Positions 5,420 through 14,593 of a stretch of DNA of 20,376 bases are shown here, one piece after another (the stretch's first letter is position 1; each line of letters begins with the position of its first letter). The DNA is from a virus: the IMG/VR virus record IMGVR_UViG_3300031787_001038, positions 1 through 20,376 of that record, one strand, 5' to 3'. Made by a program: the position numbers and the translations under genes. Under the pieces are notes generated by a model. The model ran no database searches and was not told the origin of the DNA. It was given only the letters and a program-made list of their open reading frames with translations.

Positions 5420-8400
5420 TGGCCGTCGAAGTTGGTAGCCTTTTCGCTAGTCTGACGCTGGATCAGTCCGGCTTCAATCGCGGCTTCGCTCAGGCTGAGC
5501 GCACCGCTGATCGATCGCTGAACAGAATCCAGCGTCAGGCCGGCCTTACTTCTCGGTCGGTTGAGGGAGTGAACCGCTCCTTCAGCCAACCGATCCGCCC
5601 CTACAGCCTGATCGCGGTGTCGCGTGCCTTCGACAACACCGCCGACCGAGCCAACCTTCTCCGCGGCTCGCTCATTGCCACGTCCGCTGTGTTCGGCGGC
5701 TTCGCGGCGGCCCTGACCTCCAATGTCATCTTGAGGTATGCCGACACCTACACGCAGTTGAACAACCAGTTGCGTGTGGTTTCGGAGTCCTCGGCAGATC
5801 TCAAAGCACAGTTCCAGTTGCTGGAAGACGTTGCCAGCCGCAGCCGCGCTGGGCTCAAAGAGACCGCGATCCTCTATAGCCGTCTCTCCAAGGCCGCTCC
5901 CGACCTCGACCCGACCACGGCTCTTCGCTACACCGAGACCATCCAGAAGGCCTTGCAGCTTGGCGGTGCAACTGCACAGGAAGCGGCATCTGCTGCCATC
6001 CAGTTCTCGCAGGCCATCGCGTCGAACAGGCTGGGTGGTGAAGAACTTCGTGCCATTCTCGAAACCCCGCTTGGTGGCGCACTTGCCAAGGGACTCGGCG
6101 TCTCAATCGGCAGGTTCCGCGAACTCAGCATTCAGGGGAAGCTGACCGCAGATGTCGTGCTGGGCGCTCTCGAAAACATCGGCACCAGTGTTGACGAGCA
6201 GTTCTCCAAGTCTGTGCAGACGCTGGATCAGGCCATTACGCTGGCCGACAACCGGTTCATCGCCTACATCGGATCGGTCGATGAAGCCTATGGCGTCACC
6301 CGCCTGCTGGGGCAGGGGGTCGTAGCATTTGCCAACAACCTAGAAAACATTGGCAACGTGTTGCAATACGTCGTTCCCCTTATCAGTGGTTTGTTTGCAG
6401 CCAAATTCTTGGGCAACATCGGCCGCGGCTTCAGCGACTCCTTCGGTGATGCGATCAAGTCCATGCAGCGCGTCGAAGGCGCTGCTGAGCGGGCTGGATC
6501 CGGCATCACTGGCGCTTGGCGCGACATTAGGCAGCGCACGGCGGCCGAAGTCACAGGTACGCGCGAAGAAATCCGGAACTATGCCAAGAGGCTGGACGAG
6601 GCCCGTGTCGCGCAGGCCACGCTGAACCAGACAATTGCCACGTCACCGAAGAGTGCATTTGCTGACAAGAGCATCAACAATGCTTTGAAGCGCGATAAGG
6701 ATGAACTTTTCCGGCTCGACACCCGGCAGCTTGAGCTAAGAGACAGGATCTCTGAGTCCTACCAGAAGCTTGCGACGGTGACTGGCGGTGTCAGTCCTGC
6801 AATACTGAAGGCAACGAATGCGATTGCCGACGCTGAGTCAAAGGTCAATGTGTTGCTGGCTGAGCAGAAGCAGCTTCGCGCCGCTCAGCTTGCGAACCAG
6901 AAGCGTCAGGTGAATGCTGCGGTCGGCACCTTGCAGCGCCCGGGCCCCACCAAGCAGGCGCTCGCGGAAGTTCGCGAGGCGGCTAAGGAAGAAAAGCGCA
7001 TTCAGCGCGACATTGCCGCTGCCCAGAAAGATGCAGCGGCTGCCCGCGAAGCACTGTCCAAGCGTCTGGTCGGTCTGTCTGCGGCTGAAGCGGCCGCGGC
7101 TCGCGCCGCGTCTGCGGAGCGTATCACTGCGCTCACGCGCATCAACCAATTGACGGCTGAGGCTGCAAATCTGGAGCAGAAGCGTGCCGGCTTACAGGCC
7201 ACAATCGGTCAAAATGCAGTCAGGCGCGATCAGCAAGTACAGGCCAACATTGCCCGGCAGACCAAAGAAGCTGAGTCCGCGATCATTGGGTATTCCCGTG
7301 CTCTTGACGCCGCCAACGCGCGGCAGGCTTTGGCTGCCCGCTCGGCCACATTGCTTGCAAGGTCCATTTCCTTTGCAAGCGGTGCGTTCTCCAGCCTGTT
7401 CGGTTTCCTTGGTGGGCCGTGGGGCGTTGCGCTGACTGCGGCCACAATTGGTTTTACGGTCTACGCGGCTAAAAGCGCAGCAGCCGCACAGAGCGCCGCG
7501 AACGCTCAGGAAATCATTTCCCAGCGTCTTAACAAGATTGCGGATAGCAGTGACGCTGCCGGTGAGGCTCTTGAAAGGCTAAAGCAGAAAGCAAAACTCG
7601 ACGGGCTCAAGAAGGAACTTGAGGATGTCGGAACTGCATTTGACGAGATCGCCAACGAGATTCAGCGCCGTGCTGACCGTATAGACATCAATTTGGAAAA
7701 GGGCGGTGTAAGCAACGACTCTCCGTTCGGCTCGTTGTTGGACAAGTCGTTGCCGGCTCTCCGCAACGGCCTGACAGATGTCAATAAGCTGATCGGACAG
7801 ATCCGAGATCTTGGCAGGATCAACGCGGTCGATCCCCAAGAGGTCGAGGAGGTGGTGCTTCTGGTCAAGGCCATTGAGGAGTCTTCTCTGGCCCTAAAGG
7901 ACATCAAGAAGGACACCGATCAGGCCGAAGCCAGTTTTGGCAAGTTCGCCAGCACATTTTCGATGATGGCGAGTGCCATGCAGAAGGAGAACGATCTTCG
8001 CAGGGCGGTTGACGAGCAGGCATACACGATGCTTGTGGACAAGATTGCCGACAACGAAAAGAAAATCGCTGACGAAATGACCGCCGCGCTGAAGTCGAGG
8101 GATGCAAAGATTTCTAGCGCGCTTAACGATTACATAAAAAATCAAGCTCGCATGATTTCAACGCTGGACGGCATCAGGGCTGCGGCTGACGAGCCTCTTC
8201 CGAGTTCATTTGAGGATGATCGGTTCAAGTCGTCTGGCTGGAAAGATTCGTTCCGCTCAAACGTCAGATTTGTTCCGGGGCAGCAGCCACTTGAGACCGC
8301 CATGGTCGGAGATGAGTTGAACAAGCTCAACGAACTCATCAAGAAAATTCGTGAGGTCGGTCGCACCTATGGTGGTGCACGCCAATTGATACAAGATGGC

Positions 8401-9531
8401 GGGCCTCTGCTTAATGAGCAAGCCTTTGGTACAAACAGGGACGCCGATTCCGCCCGAAGGGTGATTGAACAAGTGCGCTTGGAGGCGCAGGCTCTTTCCG
8501 AAGGCCTCAACAGTGGCAAGCTTGGTGCGATCGAAGTCACCAACCGGTTGGAGGAACTTCGCTCAACCTTGATTGGATCGGGGGTCGAGGAAAACGTGGC
8601 GACACAGATTGTCTCTGACATTCAAGACGCCATCGTTGCAATCCCGAAGCTTGAGGCTCAGTACCAGTCCCTCGTTGGTCAGGTCCGCGCATTTGAGGGG
8701 GCAAACAGCACCTTCACCTCCCCCGGCGGGGCGAAGTTTATCAAGGTGCCATCCCCACAGCAGATTACAAACATTCCGGCACTCTCATCGTTCAGCCCGG
8801 GACAGGATCCTACGGCGGTCGCCGCTCAATCTGAGATCGACAGGGCGCGCGAACTGCTCAGCAATCTTAAGGCCGAGGCGGCCAGCTTGCCACAGAAGCT
8901 GCTGAACAAGGCGATGTTCGGTGATGACCCGCAGGCGTTCAGCACTGGGGTCAATCAAGCGAAGCTTCGTATTGGCGAGGTCACGCAAAAGATTGTCGAA
9001 GGCAAGATCCCCGCCGAGGATCTTGGTGTAGCCATTGCCTTCGTCAAGACCGGTCTTGTCGAGGCCGGGGCGCAGGCAGGCGCGCTTGACCCCTTCCTGA
9101 CCACCCTTCAGACCTCGCTGAGCAGCATCGATCCGGTTGTCTTGAAGATCGACCGGCTCACGCAGGCTATGGAGCGCCTTGCGACGGCCTCGGCCAAGGT
9201 AAAGCTGCCTGCGAGCGGCGGCGCTGACCCCGCCACTGGCAGTGCCCTGCCGCGGTTTGCCAAGGGCGGCGCTTTCAAGGTCGGTGGGCCGGGCGGCACG
9301 GACTCAAGGCTGGTGCAGTTCATGGCCTCGCCTTCAGAGACGGTTGCCGTGTTCACGCCCAACCAGATGAGGGCGCTCAGCGCGCGGCTTGATGGAGATG
9401 CTGGCGGCGTCAACGTCCAAGTGCCGATCACGATTGTGGCCTCCGATGCAAACTCCTTCAAGAACTCGCGGCGTCAGGTCCAGATGGACATCGCTGACGC
9501 CGTGTCCTCCACAGTGAACAGGATGCGGTAA
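5419..9531 (+). CDS. Tape measure protein
   Basis: The protein is 1370 residues, by far the longest gene, directly after the chaperones. The N-terminus (GSLFASLTLDQSGFNRGFAQAE) is the usual tape-measure opening. Residues about 105-255 carry the conserved tape-measure N-terminal domain (YADTYTQLNNQLRV, ETAILYSRLSKAAPDL, GGEELRAILETPLGGALAKGL, GKLTADVVLGAL). Residues about 380-650 are Ala/Lys/Glu/Arg/Gln-rich coiled coil. Hydrophobic segments lie at about 84-105, 313-330 and 650-690 (FGFLGGPWGVALTAATIGF), which may form the membrane-penetrating part. By the rule of about 0.15 nm per residue the tail would be near 200 nm. No peptidase or lysozyme domain is evident inside it. Confidence 0.92.
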   Translation: MAVEVGSLFASLTLDQSGFNRGFAQAERTADRSLNRIQRQAGLTSRSVEGVNRSFSQPIRPYSLIAVSRAFDNTADRANLLRGSLIATSAVFGGFAAALTSNVILRYADTYTQLNNQLRVVSESSADLKAQFQLLEDVASRSRAGLKETAILYSRLSKAAPDLDPTTALRYTETIQKALQLGGATAQEAASAAIQFSQAIASNRLGGEELRAILETPLGGALAKGLGVSIGRFRELSIQGKLTADVVLGALENIGTSVDEQFSKSVQTLDQAITLADNRFIAYIGSVDEAYGVTRLLGQGVVAFANNLENIGNVLQYVVPLISGLFAAKFLGNIGRGFSDSFGDAIKSMQRVEGAAERAGSGITGAWRDIRQRTAAEVTGTREEIRNYAKRLDEARVAQATLNQTIATSPKSAFADKSINNALKRDKDELFRLDTRQLELRDRISESYQKLATVTGGVSPAILKATNAIADAESKVNVLLAEQKQLRAAQLANQKRQVNAAVGTLQRPGPTKQALAEVREAAKEEKRIQRDIAAAQKDAAAAREALSKRLVGLSAAEAAAARAASAERITALTRINQLTAEAANLEQKRAGLQATIGQNAVRRDQQVQANIARQTKEAESAIIGYSRALDAANARQALAARSATLLARSISFASGAFSSLFGFLGGPWGVALTAATIGFTVYAAKSAAAAQSAANAQEIISQRLNKIADSSDAAGEALERLKQKAKLDGLKKELEDVGTAFDEIANEIQRRADRIDINLEKGGVSNDSPFGSLLDKSLPALRNGLTDVNKLIGQIRDLGRINAVDPQEVEEVVLLVKAIEESSLALKDIKKDTDQAEASFGKFASTFSMMASAMQKENDLRRAVDEQAYTMLVDKIADNEKKIADEMTAALKSRDAKISSALNDYIKNQARMISTLDGIRAAADEPLPSSFEDDRFKSSGWKDSFRSNVRFVPGQQPLETAMVGDELNKLNELIKKIREVGRTYGGARQLIQDGGPLLNEQAFGTNRDADSARRVIEQVRLEAQALSEGLNSGKLGAIEVTNRLEELRSTLIGSGVEENVATQIVSDIQDAIVAIPKLEAQYQSLVGQVRAFEGANSTFTSPGGAKFIKVPSPQQITNIPALSSFSPGQDPTAVAAQSEIDRARELLSNLKAEAASLPQKLLNKAMFGDDPQAFSTGVNQAKLRIGEVTQKIVEGKIPAEDLGVAIAFVKTGLVEAGAQAGALDPFLTTLQTSLSSIDPVVLKIDRLTQAMERLATASAKVKLPASGGADPATGSALPRFAKGGAFKVGGPGGTDSRLVQFMASPSETVAVFTPNQMRALSARLDGDAGGVNVQVPITIVASDANSFKNSRRQVQMDIADAVSSTVNRMR

Positions 9532-10124
9532 TGGTTGACAACGTCATACTGGATGAGCGCATCGCACTGGGCTTCCGGGCAAACCCGGTCTGGAAGACCA
9601 CGGTGGTGCAGGCCGCCAACGGCCGCGAAATCCGCAACGCTGCATGGTCGGACCCCATCATGCAGTACGACTTCAGCTACAACAATCTGCCCATCGAAGA
9701 TGCACGCGCACTGGCGGCTTTCTTCCACGGCCGGCGCGGCAGGCAGCGGGCCTTCCTGCTGAAGGCCTATGACGACTATGAACTGGAAAGCGAGGCCATC
9801 GGCACTGGCAATGGTGTCCTGACCCAGTTTCAGGCCATCAAGACCTATGACGCCGTGAACCCATGGGTGCGGACGATCCGCCACATCAAGAACGGAACGC
9901 TGACGGTGACGGTCAACGGCGTGCCCGCAACGGTGGCGTCCTACAGTTCCACGGGCATGATCACGCTTGCCACCCCGCCCGCTGGCTCTGCGATTGTCCG
10001 CGCGACTTGCGAATACTATGTGCCGGTGCGCTTCAATGTGGACGAGTTCAATGTGGTCGTGGACGGCCCTCAGGGGCGCTACGGACTCGTCACCGGCCTG
10101 AGTTGCGTGGAGGTTCGGGCATGA
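9531..10124 (+). CDS. Dit-like distal tail protein (DUF2460, GTA gp12-like)
   Basis: The protein is 197 residues, with ATG 9531 in a TAATG overlap with the tape measure stop. Family signatures are LGFRANPVWKTTVV, REIRNAAWSDPIMQYDFSYN, a mid segment ALAAFFHGRRGRQRAFLLKAYDDYE, and a C-terminal PVRFNVDEFNVV with the last strand GLSCVEVR. DUF2460 proteins form the distal tail ring beneath the tape measure and above the hub in GTA-type tails. A nearly invariant gene order (tape measure, DUF2460, DUF2163) supports the call. It is coupled to the next gene by ATGA. Confidence 0.88.
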   Translation: MVDNVILDERIALGFRANPVWKTTVVQAANGREIRNAAWSDPIMQYDFSYNNLPIEDARALAAFFHGRRGRQRAFLLKAYDDYELESEAIGTGNGVLTQFQAIKTYDAVNPWVRTIRHIKNGTLTVTVNGVPATVASYSSTGMITLATPPAGSAIVRATCEYYVPVRFNVDEFNVVVDGPQGRYGLVTGLSCVEVRA

Positions 10125-11038
10125 GGTCAGCTTCGGCCGGGTTCATCACGCTTCTCGCGCGCGATGAGACCTCATTCACGTTCATCTGCGAGATCACCAA
10201 GCGCAACGGGGACGTGGTCAGGCTTGCTTCGTGCGTGGGCAATGTCGTGTCGTCTGGCAACACGTTCTACGGCTCGCCCGGCTTCTCTCTCAGCAGCATC
10301 ACCTCGTCGGCCTTCGGGCAACCGCCGACAGTGGACATGCGGATCCCGGTGACGGTGGGTGGCCTGATCACGCCCGACGATGTGACCTTCGGCGCGCTGG
10401 ACGGCGCGCTCTTCGACATCTGGATGATTGACTATCTCAGCCCCGGCGACGGCCGCCTTGCCATGTTCCGGGGCAAGGTATCGACCGTCGAGATCAACGA
10501 CATCGGCGCTGCCGCGTTTCAGCTTGAGGGTTTCGCCTCGGACCTGACCGAACTGGTGGTGGAGACCTATGCCGCGGTCTGCCCGGCGTCTCTGGGCGAT
10601 TCCAGATGCCAGAAGAATCTGACCGCGTTCACGTTCAATGCCACGGTCAACACGGTGACTTCCCGGTCCCGGTTCTCCCTGACCATTACCGCCCCGGCAG
10701 CGGTCAATGGCTGGTTCGCCAACGGGGTTCTGCAATTCACATCTGGTGCGAACGACGGCTTTGCGTTCGATATTCGCAACTGGACGCAGTCCGGCAGCGT
10801 GGTGGACCTCTGGCTGCCTACGATCAAGGATGTGTCGCCGGGTGATACGCTTCAGATCGTGGCCGGCTGTGACAAGTTGCCAAGCACCTGTCAGCAGAAG
10901 TTCAACAACATCATCCACTTTCAGGGCTTTCCGTTCCTGCCCGTCAAGGCACAGCTTGAGTGCGGCGAGCAAGCCGGTTCCGAGCTTTCTGACAGGCCTC
11001 CGGTGGGCAGCACGACATTCATCATTGAGGACTGCTGA
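10121..11038 (+). CDS. Tail hub protein, DUF2163/phage_BR0599 (GTA gp13-like), probable Fe-S protein
   Basis: The protein is 305 residues. ATG 10121 is chosen because it forms ATGA with the upstream stop and has GGAGG (10109-10113) 7 nt before it; the frame extends further upstream only as a shadow. The N-terminal half (to about 145) is the DUF2163 baseplate fold. The C-terminal half is the BR0599 domain with four cysteines, C154, C163, C250 and C257, spaced C-x8-C and C-x6-C. The ending FNNIIHFQGFPFLPVK is typical. This cysteine arrangement recalls the [4Fe-4S] site of lambda tail-tip protein gpL. In GTA a cell-wall peptidase gene normally follows, but here the large hub gene follows directly. 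Confidence 0.87.
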   Translation: MRSASAGFITLLARDETSFTFICEITKRNGDVVRLASCVGNVVSSGNTFYGSPGFSLSSITSSAFGQPPTVDMRIPVTVGGLITPDDVTFGALDGALFDIWMIDYLSPGDGRLAMFRGKVSTVEINDIGAAAFQLEGFASDLTELVVETYAAVCPASLGDSRCQKNLTAFTFNATVNTVTSRSRFSLTITAPAAVNGWFANGVLQFTSGANDGFAFDIRNWTQSGSVVDLWLPTIKDVSPGDTLQIVAGCDKLPSTCQQKFNNIIHFQGFPFLPVKAQLECGEQAGSELSDRPPVGSTTFIIEDC

Positions 11039-11041
11039 TCA

Positions 11042-14000
11042 ATGAGCCAAGCCTCTGACAACTACTTTCTGAGCCTTCAGACTGCCAAGAACGCATCTGA
11101 TGCGGTGACGATCTTCAACGAGTCGACGCGCGCCAAGGCCGAAATCCCCGAGATCGACCGCGCGCCCACCGCGGGCAAAAGCATCCCGATCGTCGTCGGA
11201 GCCGTCAAGATGACGGGTGACGTGATCTGGATCCGCACGTTCAAGAACTCAAAGAACGAGTGCCGCGCTGACGTTGCGCTGTGCTTCGGCCGCAATATGT
11301 TCGGCCGTGCCATCGGTCTGGTCTCGCTGAGCCAAGGCGGCAATTACATCTATCGGCGCTCTGGTGGTGCGACCGTCGATCCGCCCAAAGCTGTGCGCTT
11401 CTATGATGGCACGCAGACCACCGCGGACCCCAAGATCGTGTCTTACGAAGGCGCGTCCAAGACGCCAGCATTTGAAGGCTACATCTACGCGGTGCTGGAG
11501 AACGTGAAGCTTGGCGACATCTCTGCCGAGTTCTCAGATCAGACGATTGAGCAGTCCGTCAGCACCTCTTTGGCTTGCGATCCCGCGCTCGCTGGCATCG
11601 ATCTTCAATATGATCCGTCAACTGGTCTGTACTACGGACTTGAAGACCCGATGTCTGGCGCTTCCTACATCATTGTTTCTGACGGGTGTCGGATCATCAA
11701 GCGCACAGCGGTGCAGACTCCCTTTGCGTCTGAGTACGAGCCTCCGATCGTTCAGCCAGAGCCGTTCTATGTGGACTCACTGTACCCTTTGCGCTGCGAA
11801 GGTCTTGTCGTTCTGAACGGTTTCTCGACTTATGACGGCACCGCTGGTGTATCTCCAGACTGGTACGGTGGTAGCTGGTCTCCCGTCTTTGATCCGTGGA
11901 CGGGTCGCATGATCCACAAGGCACTATATTTTGGCGACTCACAGACTCCTTTCAACTACCTTGGATCGGCAACGATTTGGCGCGACACCAGCCCGCCAGC
12001 GACCGAAATTGATTGGCTTGATTCCTACAAGCTGCCCGGTGAGTACGCCAGAGTAGCGTATATTCGGCTGTTCGATCCCAGTGATGCGGTTGCTGCACAG
12101 CCGGACTTTGGCATCCCTCTTGTCACAGACGATTACCCTGCGACCTTGAACGCCGGAAATATCTGCTGTCATGTGGTGCAAGTGACGACAGGCCAAGTCT
12201 GGTTTGACTACAGTTTGGCGCGCACCAACATCTCGCCTTACAGGCCATATCTCACTGCTTGGAACACGCGCGGCTCGCCACTTGTAGACGACGTGATGTT
12301 CTGCAAGTCGAACTTTAGTTCTGTGACTCTTGTTGGCGTGAAGCATAATGCGGGCTCGTTCACGGTCTACGTCATTGAGCATTCTTCCGGCGGGATGGCA
12401 GTCACCGTGACCGAGACGGTGACGCTTCCTACCGACTGGACCTCCGACAACCTCAACTACGATCCGGCAACGGAGACCATCCTTGTTGATGCGTCACCGC
12501 CGATCGGCAGTCTGACTTCTCCCAGATTGTATCTCATCTCGCTTGGCGGCTCTTCAAGCTATCAGATCATGGGCAACGGCTACACCAAGATGGTGCCACG
12601 TCCGAATGGCAAGCCGGCCAATGGGAAAGCGCCTGTGCAGAACAACAATGCGAGCCAGATTGGTTCGATGGATCTAGACACGGGCAGCATCACGGAGCTT
12701 TACAACGGTGCAGCGCCGACCGGCACTCCGGTGGTCGATCTCAATCGCCAGACGTTTAGCCTGCCAACGGTTGAAGGCGTGACGACATATGCCGCCAACC
12801 AAGTCGCTGCTGAGGAAATCCCGCTCACAAGCATCCTCACCGACTGCTGTGCGATCAAGGGCTATAACTCGGCCGATCTCGTCTTCCAGAATCTGTCCAC
12901 GTTCTCGGTTCTCGGGCTGCTGATCAACTCGACCATTCGTCTGACCGATCTTTTCAATCGCCTCGGCACCGTGTTTGGCTTCACCTTCGTGGAGACTGAT
13001 CGCAAGCTGAAATTCCTGAGGAAGAGGAGCGGTGGTTCGATAGCGATCGACGTGTCATTGACGGAGGACGACCTTGTGCGTCCCGACAACGAAGACTCGC
13101 CCATTCGGGAAATCCAGCGCGCGTCTGCCAACAACTTGCTGGGTGGCATGGACTTGGAGTTCATGAATCCGCTGAAGCTCTATGAGAACGACACCCTTAG
13201 GGTCAGGCGGCCTGTTGGTTCGTATGACACAGGTGCTTCTTCGCGCCTTGAGACCCTGTCTATCCCGGTTGCGATGGACCCTGATCTTGCGTACTCACTT
13301 GTGTATGAAGCCTTCTACAGTCTGATCAGGAAAGAGACCCGCGTTTCGTTTGTCGTTCCGTCGTGGCACGCGCGCATTGAGCCCGGTGACTGCGTGTCTG
13401 TCACCGTCGATGGCGTCACAACCATCGGCATCGCTGTGCGCGTCACCATGCGAGAGGACTTCGCTCAAGAGGTTGAGCTTGAGTCCTACATTGAGAACGG
13501 TGAGACGAATACCGGATCAGTCACGGCGAACACTCCAGAAATCACTGTGCCGCAGCTTATCTATGGCGACTACATCCACATTAACCTGAGGTCGTACCTG
13601 TCCAGAGACGATGTGGGTGGGCTGTCCAAGGTGATGCTCTACGCGGCCTTGAGCGCCGATGGTGCAGAACAGTGGTCTGGTGCAGACCTCTACAGGTCGT
13701 CGGAGAGCGGCTACTACACCAAGATCTTGGAATACAATTTGCCGCCCATCGCCGCGGCGAGAGCAGTCAATGTCCCTGCTGACCCGCCCCTCTTGTTCGC
13801 GACCGATGACATCAACTACCTCCACATCATGCCTTACAGCGGCAGCAGCGCCGAGTTCTCTTCGCAGACATATCTTCAGCAGATGAACGGCAACAAGATC
13901 GCAGCGTATGGCCGGCCCGGGCGCTGGGAGCTTATCTCTTGGCGGGATGTTGCTGAGCAGAGCGATGGCTCGCTCATTCTCACGAACTTGCAGAGGGGTC

Positions 14001-14578
14001 TTTATGGCACCCACCGTGAGTATGCGACTTTTGAAAACGGTGGCGACAACATTCCTCACCTCGTTGGAGACATCGTGTGCATTCTGGACAGCGTCAGGCT
14101 GATCAAGATGCAGCGGCTTGCCAGCGAGGTGGGCTTTTCCGACCGCTACGCTGTGGCAACAGACTCAGTGGGTGTCGATACTGCTCGAAAGGTCTGGGGC
14201 ACCGTGACAGGTCGTCAAAACCAGATCCCGCCAATCATGAATTTGCGGGCAATCCACGTCCCCGGCGAAACCACGATGAAGATCACATGGGACCAGATGT
14301 CTCCCGTGGCTGGCGGATGGCCTGACAACGGCGCAGAGAATCCTGTGCTTGAAGCAGTCTTGTACGCCATCGACATCTATGGATGGAGCGGCAACTACAA
14401 TTTTACGACCACTGACCGGGAGTTCATTTGGGAGGGCTACGGCGACGATGCTGGGGCCTATGGCAACGCCGAACAGTTCGAAATCTATATCGTCGTCACC
14501 GCTTACTCGGCAACCTACCCGAATGAGTTTCCATTTGATGGAGTGGTGTTTGGCGAAGTCTATGCAAGAGAAGGTTAA
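11042..14578 (+). CDS. Large tail hub / host-specificity protein (GTA gp15-like) with big central insertion
   Basis: The protein is 1178 residues; ATG 11042 lies three bases after the previous stop, with GAGG 11027-11030 upstream. The N-terminal about 175 residues (RAPTAGKSIPIVVGAVKMTGDV, DVALCFGRN) form a hub domain. Residues about 180-590 are beta-rich and unfamiliar, with repeated blade-like phrases (LQYDPSTGLYYGL, LNYDPATETILVD, MDLDTGSITELYN). From about 590 on is the conserved tail-tip part (LFNRLGTVFGFTFVETD, IREIQRASANNLLGGMDLEF, HARIEPGDCVSVTVDGVTTIG). The last about 115 residues resemble a fibronectin-III-like domain. It probably forms the tail-tip hub and, through the insert, contacts the host receptor. 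The tail part is sure, the receptor role is inferred. Confidence 0.82.
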   Translation: MSQASDNYFLSLQTAKNASDAVTIFNESTRAKAEIPEIDRAPTAGKSIPIVVGAVKMTGDVIWIRTFKNSKNECRADVALCFGRNMFGRAIGLVSLSQGGNYIYRRSGGATVDPPKAVRFYDGTQTTADPKIVSYEGASKTPAFEGYIYAVLENVKLGDISAEFSDQTIEQSVSTSLACDPALAGIDLQYDPSTGLYYGLEDPMSGASYIIVSDGCRIIKRTAVQTPFASEYEPPIVQPEPFYVDSLYPLRCEGLVVLNGFSTYDGTAGVSPDWYGGSWSPVFDPWTGRMIHKALYFGDSQTPFNYLGSATIWRDTSPPATEIDWLDSYKLPGEYARVAYIRLFDPSDAVAAQPDFGIPLVTDDYPATLNAGNICCHVVQVTTGQVWFDYSLARTNISPYRPYLTAWNTRGSPLVDDVMFCKSNFSSVTLVGVKHNAGSFTVYVIEHSSGGMAVTVTETVTLPTDWTSDNLNYDPATETILVDASPPIGSLTSPRLYLISLGGSSSYQIMGNGYTKMVPRPNGKPANGKAPVQNNNASQIGSMDLDTGSITELYNGAAPTGTPVVDLNRQTFSLPTVEGVTTYAANQVAAEEIPLTSILTDCCAIKGYNSADLVFQNLSTFSVLGLLINSTIRLTDLFNRLGTVFGFTFVETDRKLKFLRKRSGGSIAIDVSLTEDDLVRPDNEDSPIREIQRASANNLLGGMDLEFMNPLKLYENDTLRVRRPVGSYDTGASSRLETLSIPVAMDPDLAYSLVYEAFYSLIRKETRVSFVVPSWHARIEPGDCVSVTVDGVTTIGIAVRVTMREDFAQEVELESYIENGETNTGSVTANTPEITVPQLIYGDYIHINLRSYLSRDDVGGLSKVMLYAALSADGAEQWSGADLYRSSESGYYTKILEYNLPPIAAARAVNVPADPPLLFATDDINYLHIMPYSGSSAEFSSQTYLQQMNGNKIAAYGRPGRWELISWRDVAEQSDGSLILTNLQRGLYGTHREYATFENGGDNIPHLVGDIVCILDSVRLIKMQRLASEVGFSDRYAVATDSVGVDTARKVWGTVTGRQNQIPPIMNLRAIHVPGETTMKITWDQMSPVAGGWPDNGAENPVLEAVLYAIDIYGWSGNYNFTTTDREFIWEGYGDDAGAYGNAEQFEIYIVVTAYSATYPNEFPFDGVVFGEVYAREG

Positions 14579-14593
14579 AGCGAGAGGTTTGCT

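Noticed and set aside
9863-10120. Upstream extension of the DUF2163 gene frame into the DUF2460 gene
   Set aside because: The translated extension is low-complexity and antagonistic to the DUF2460 reading. ATG 10121 has a proper ribosome-binding site and ATGA overlap.
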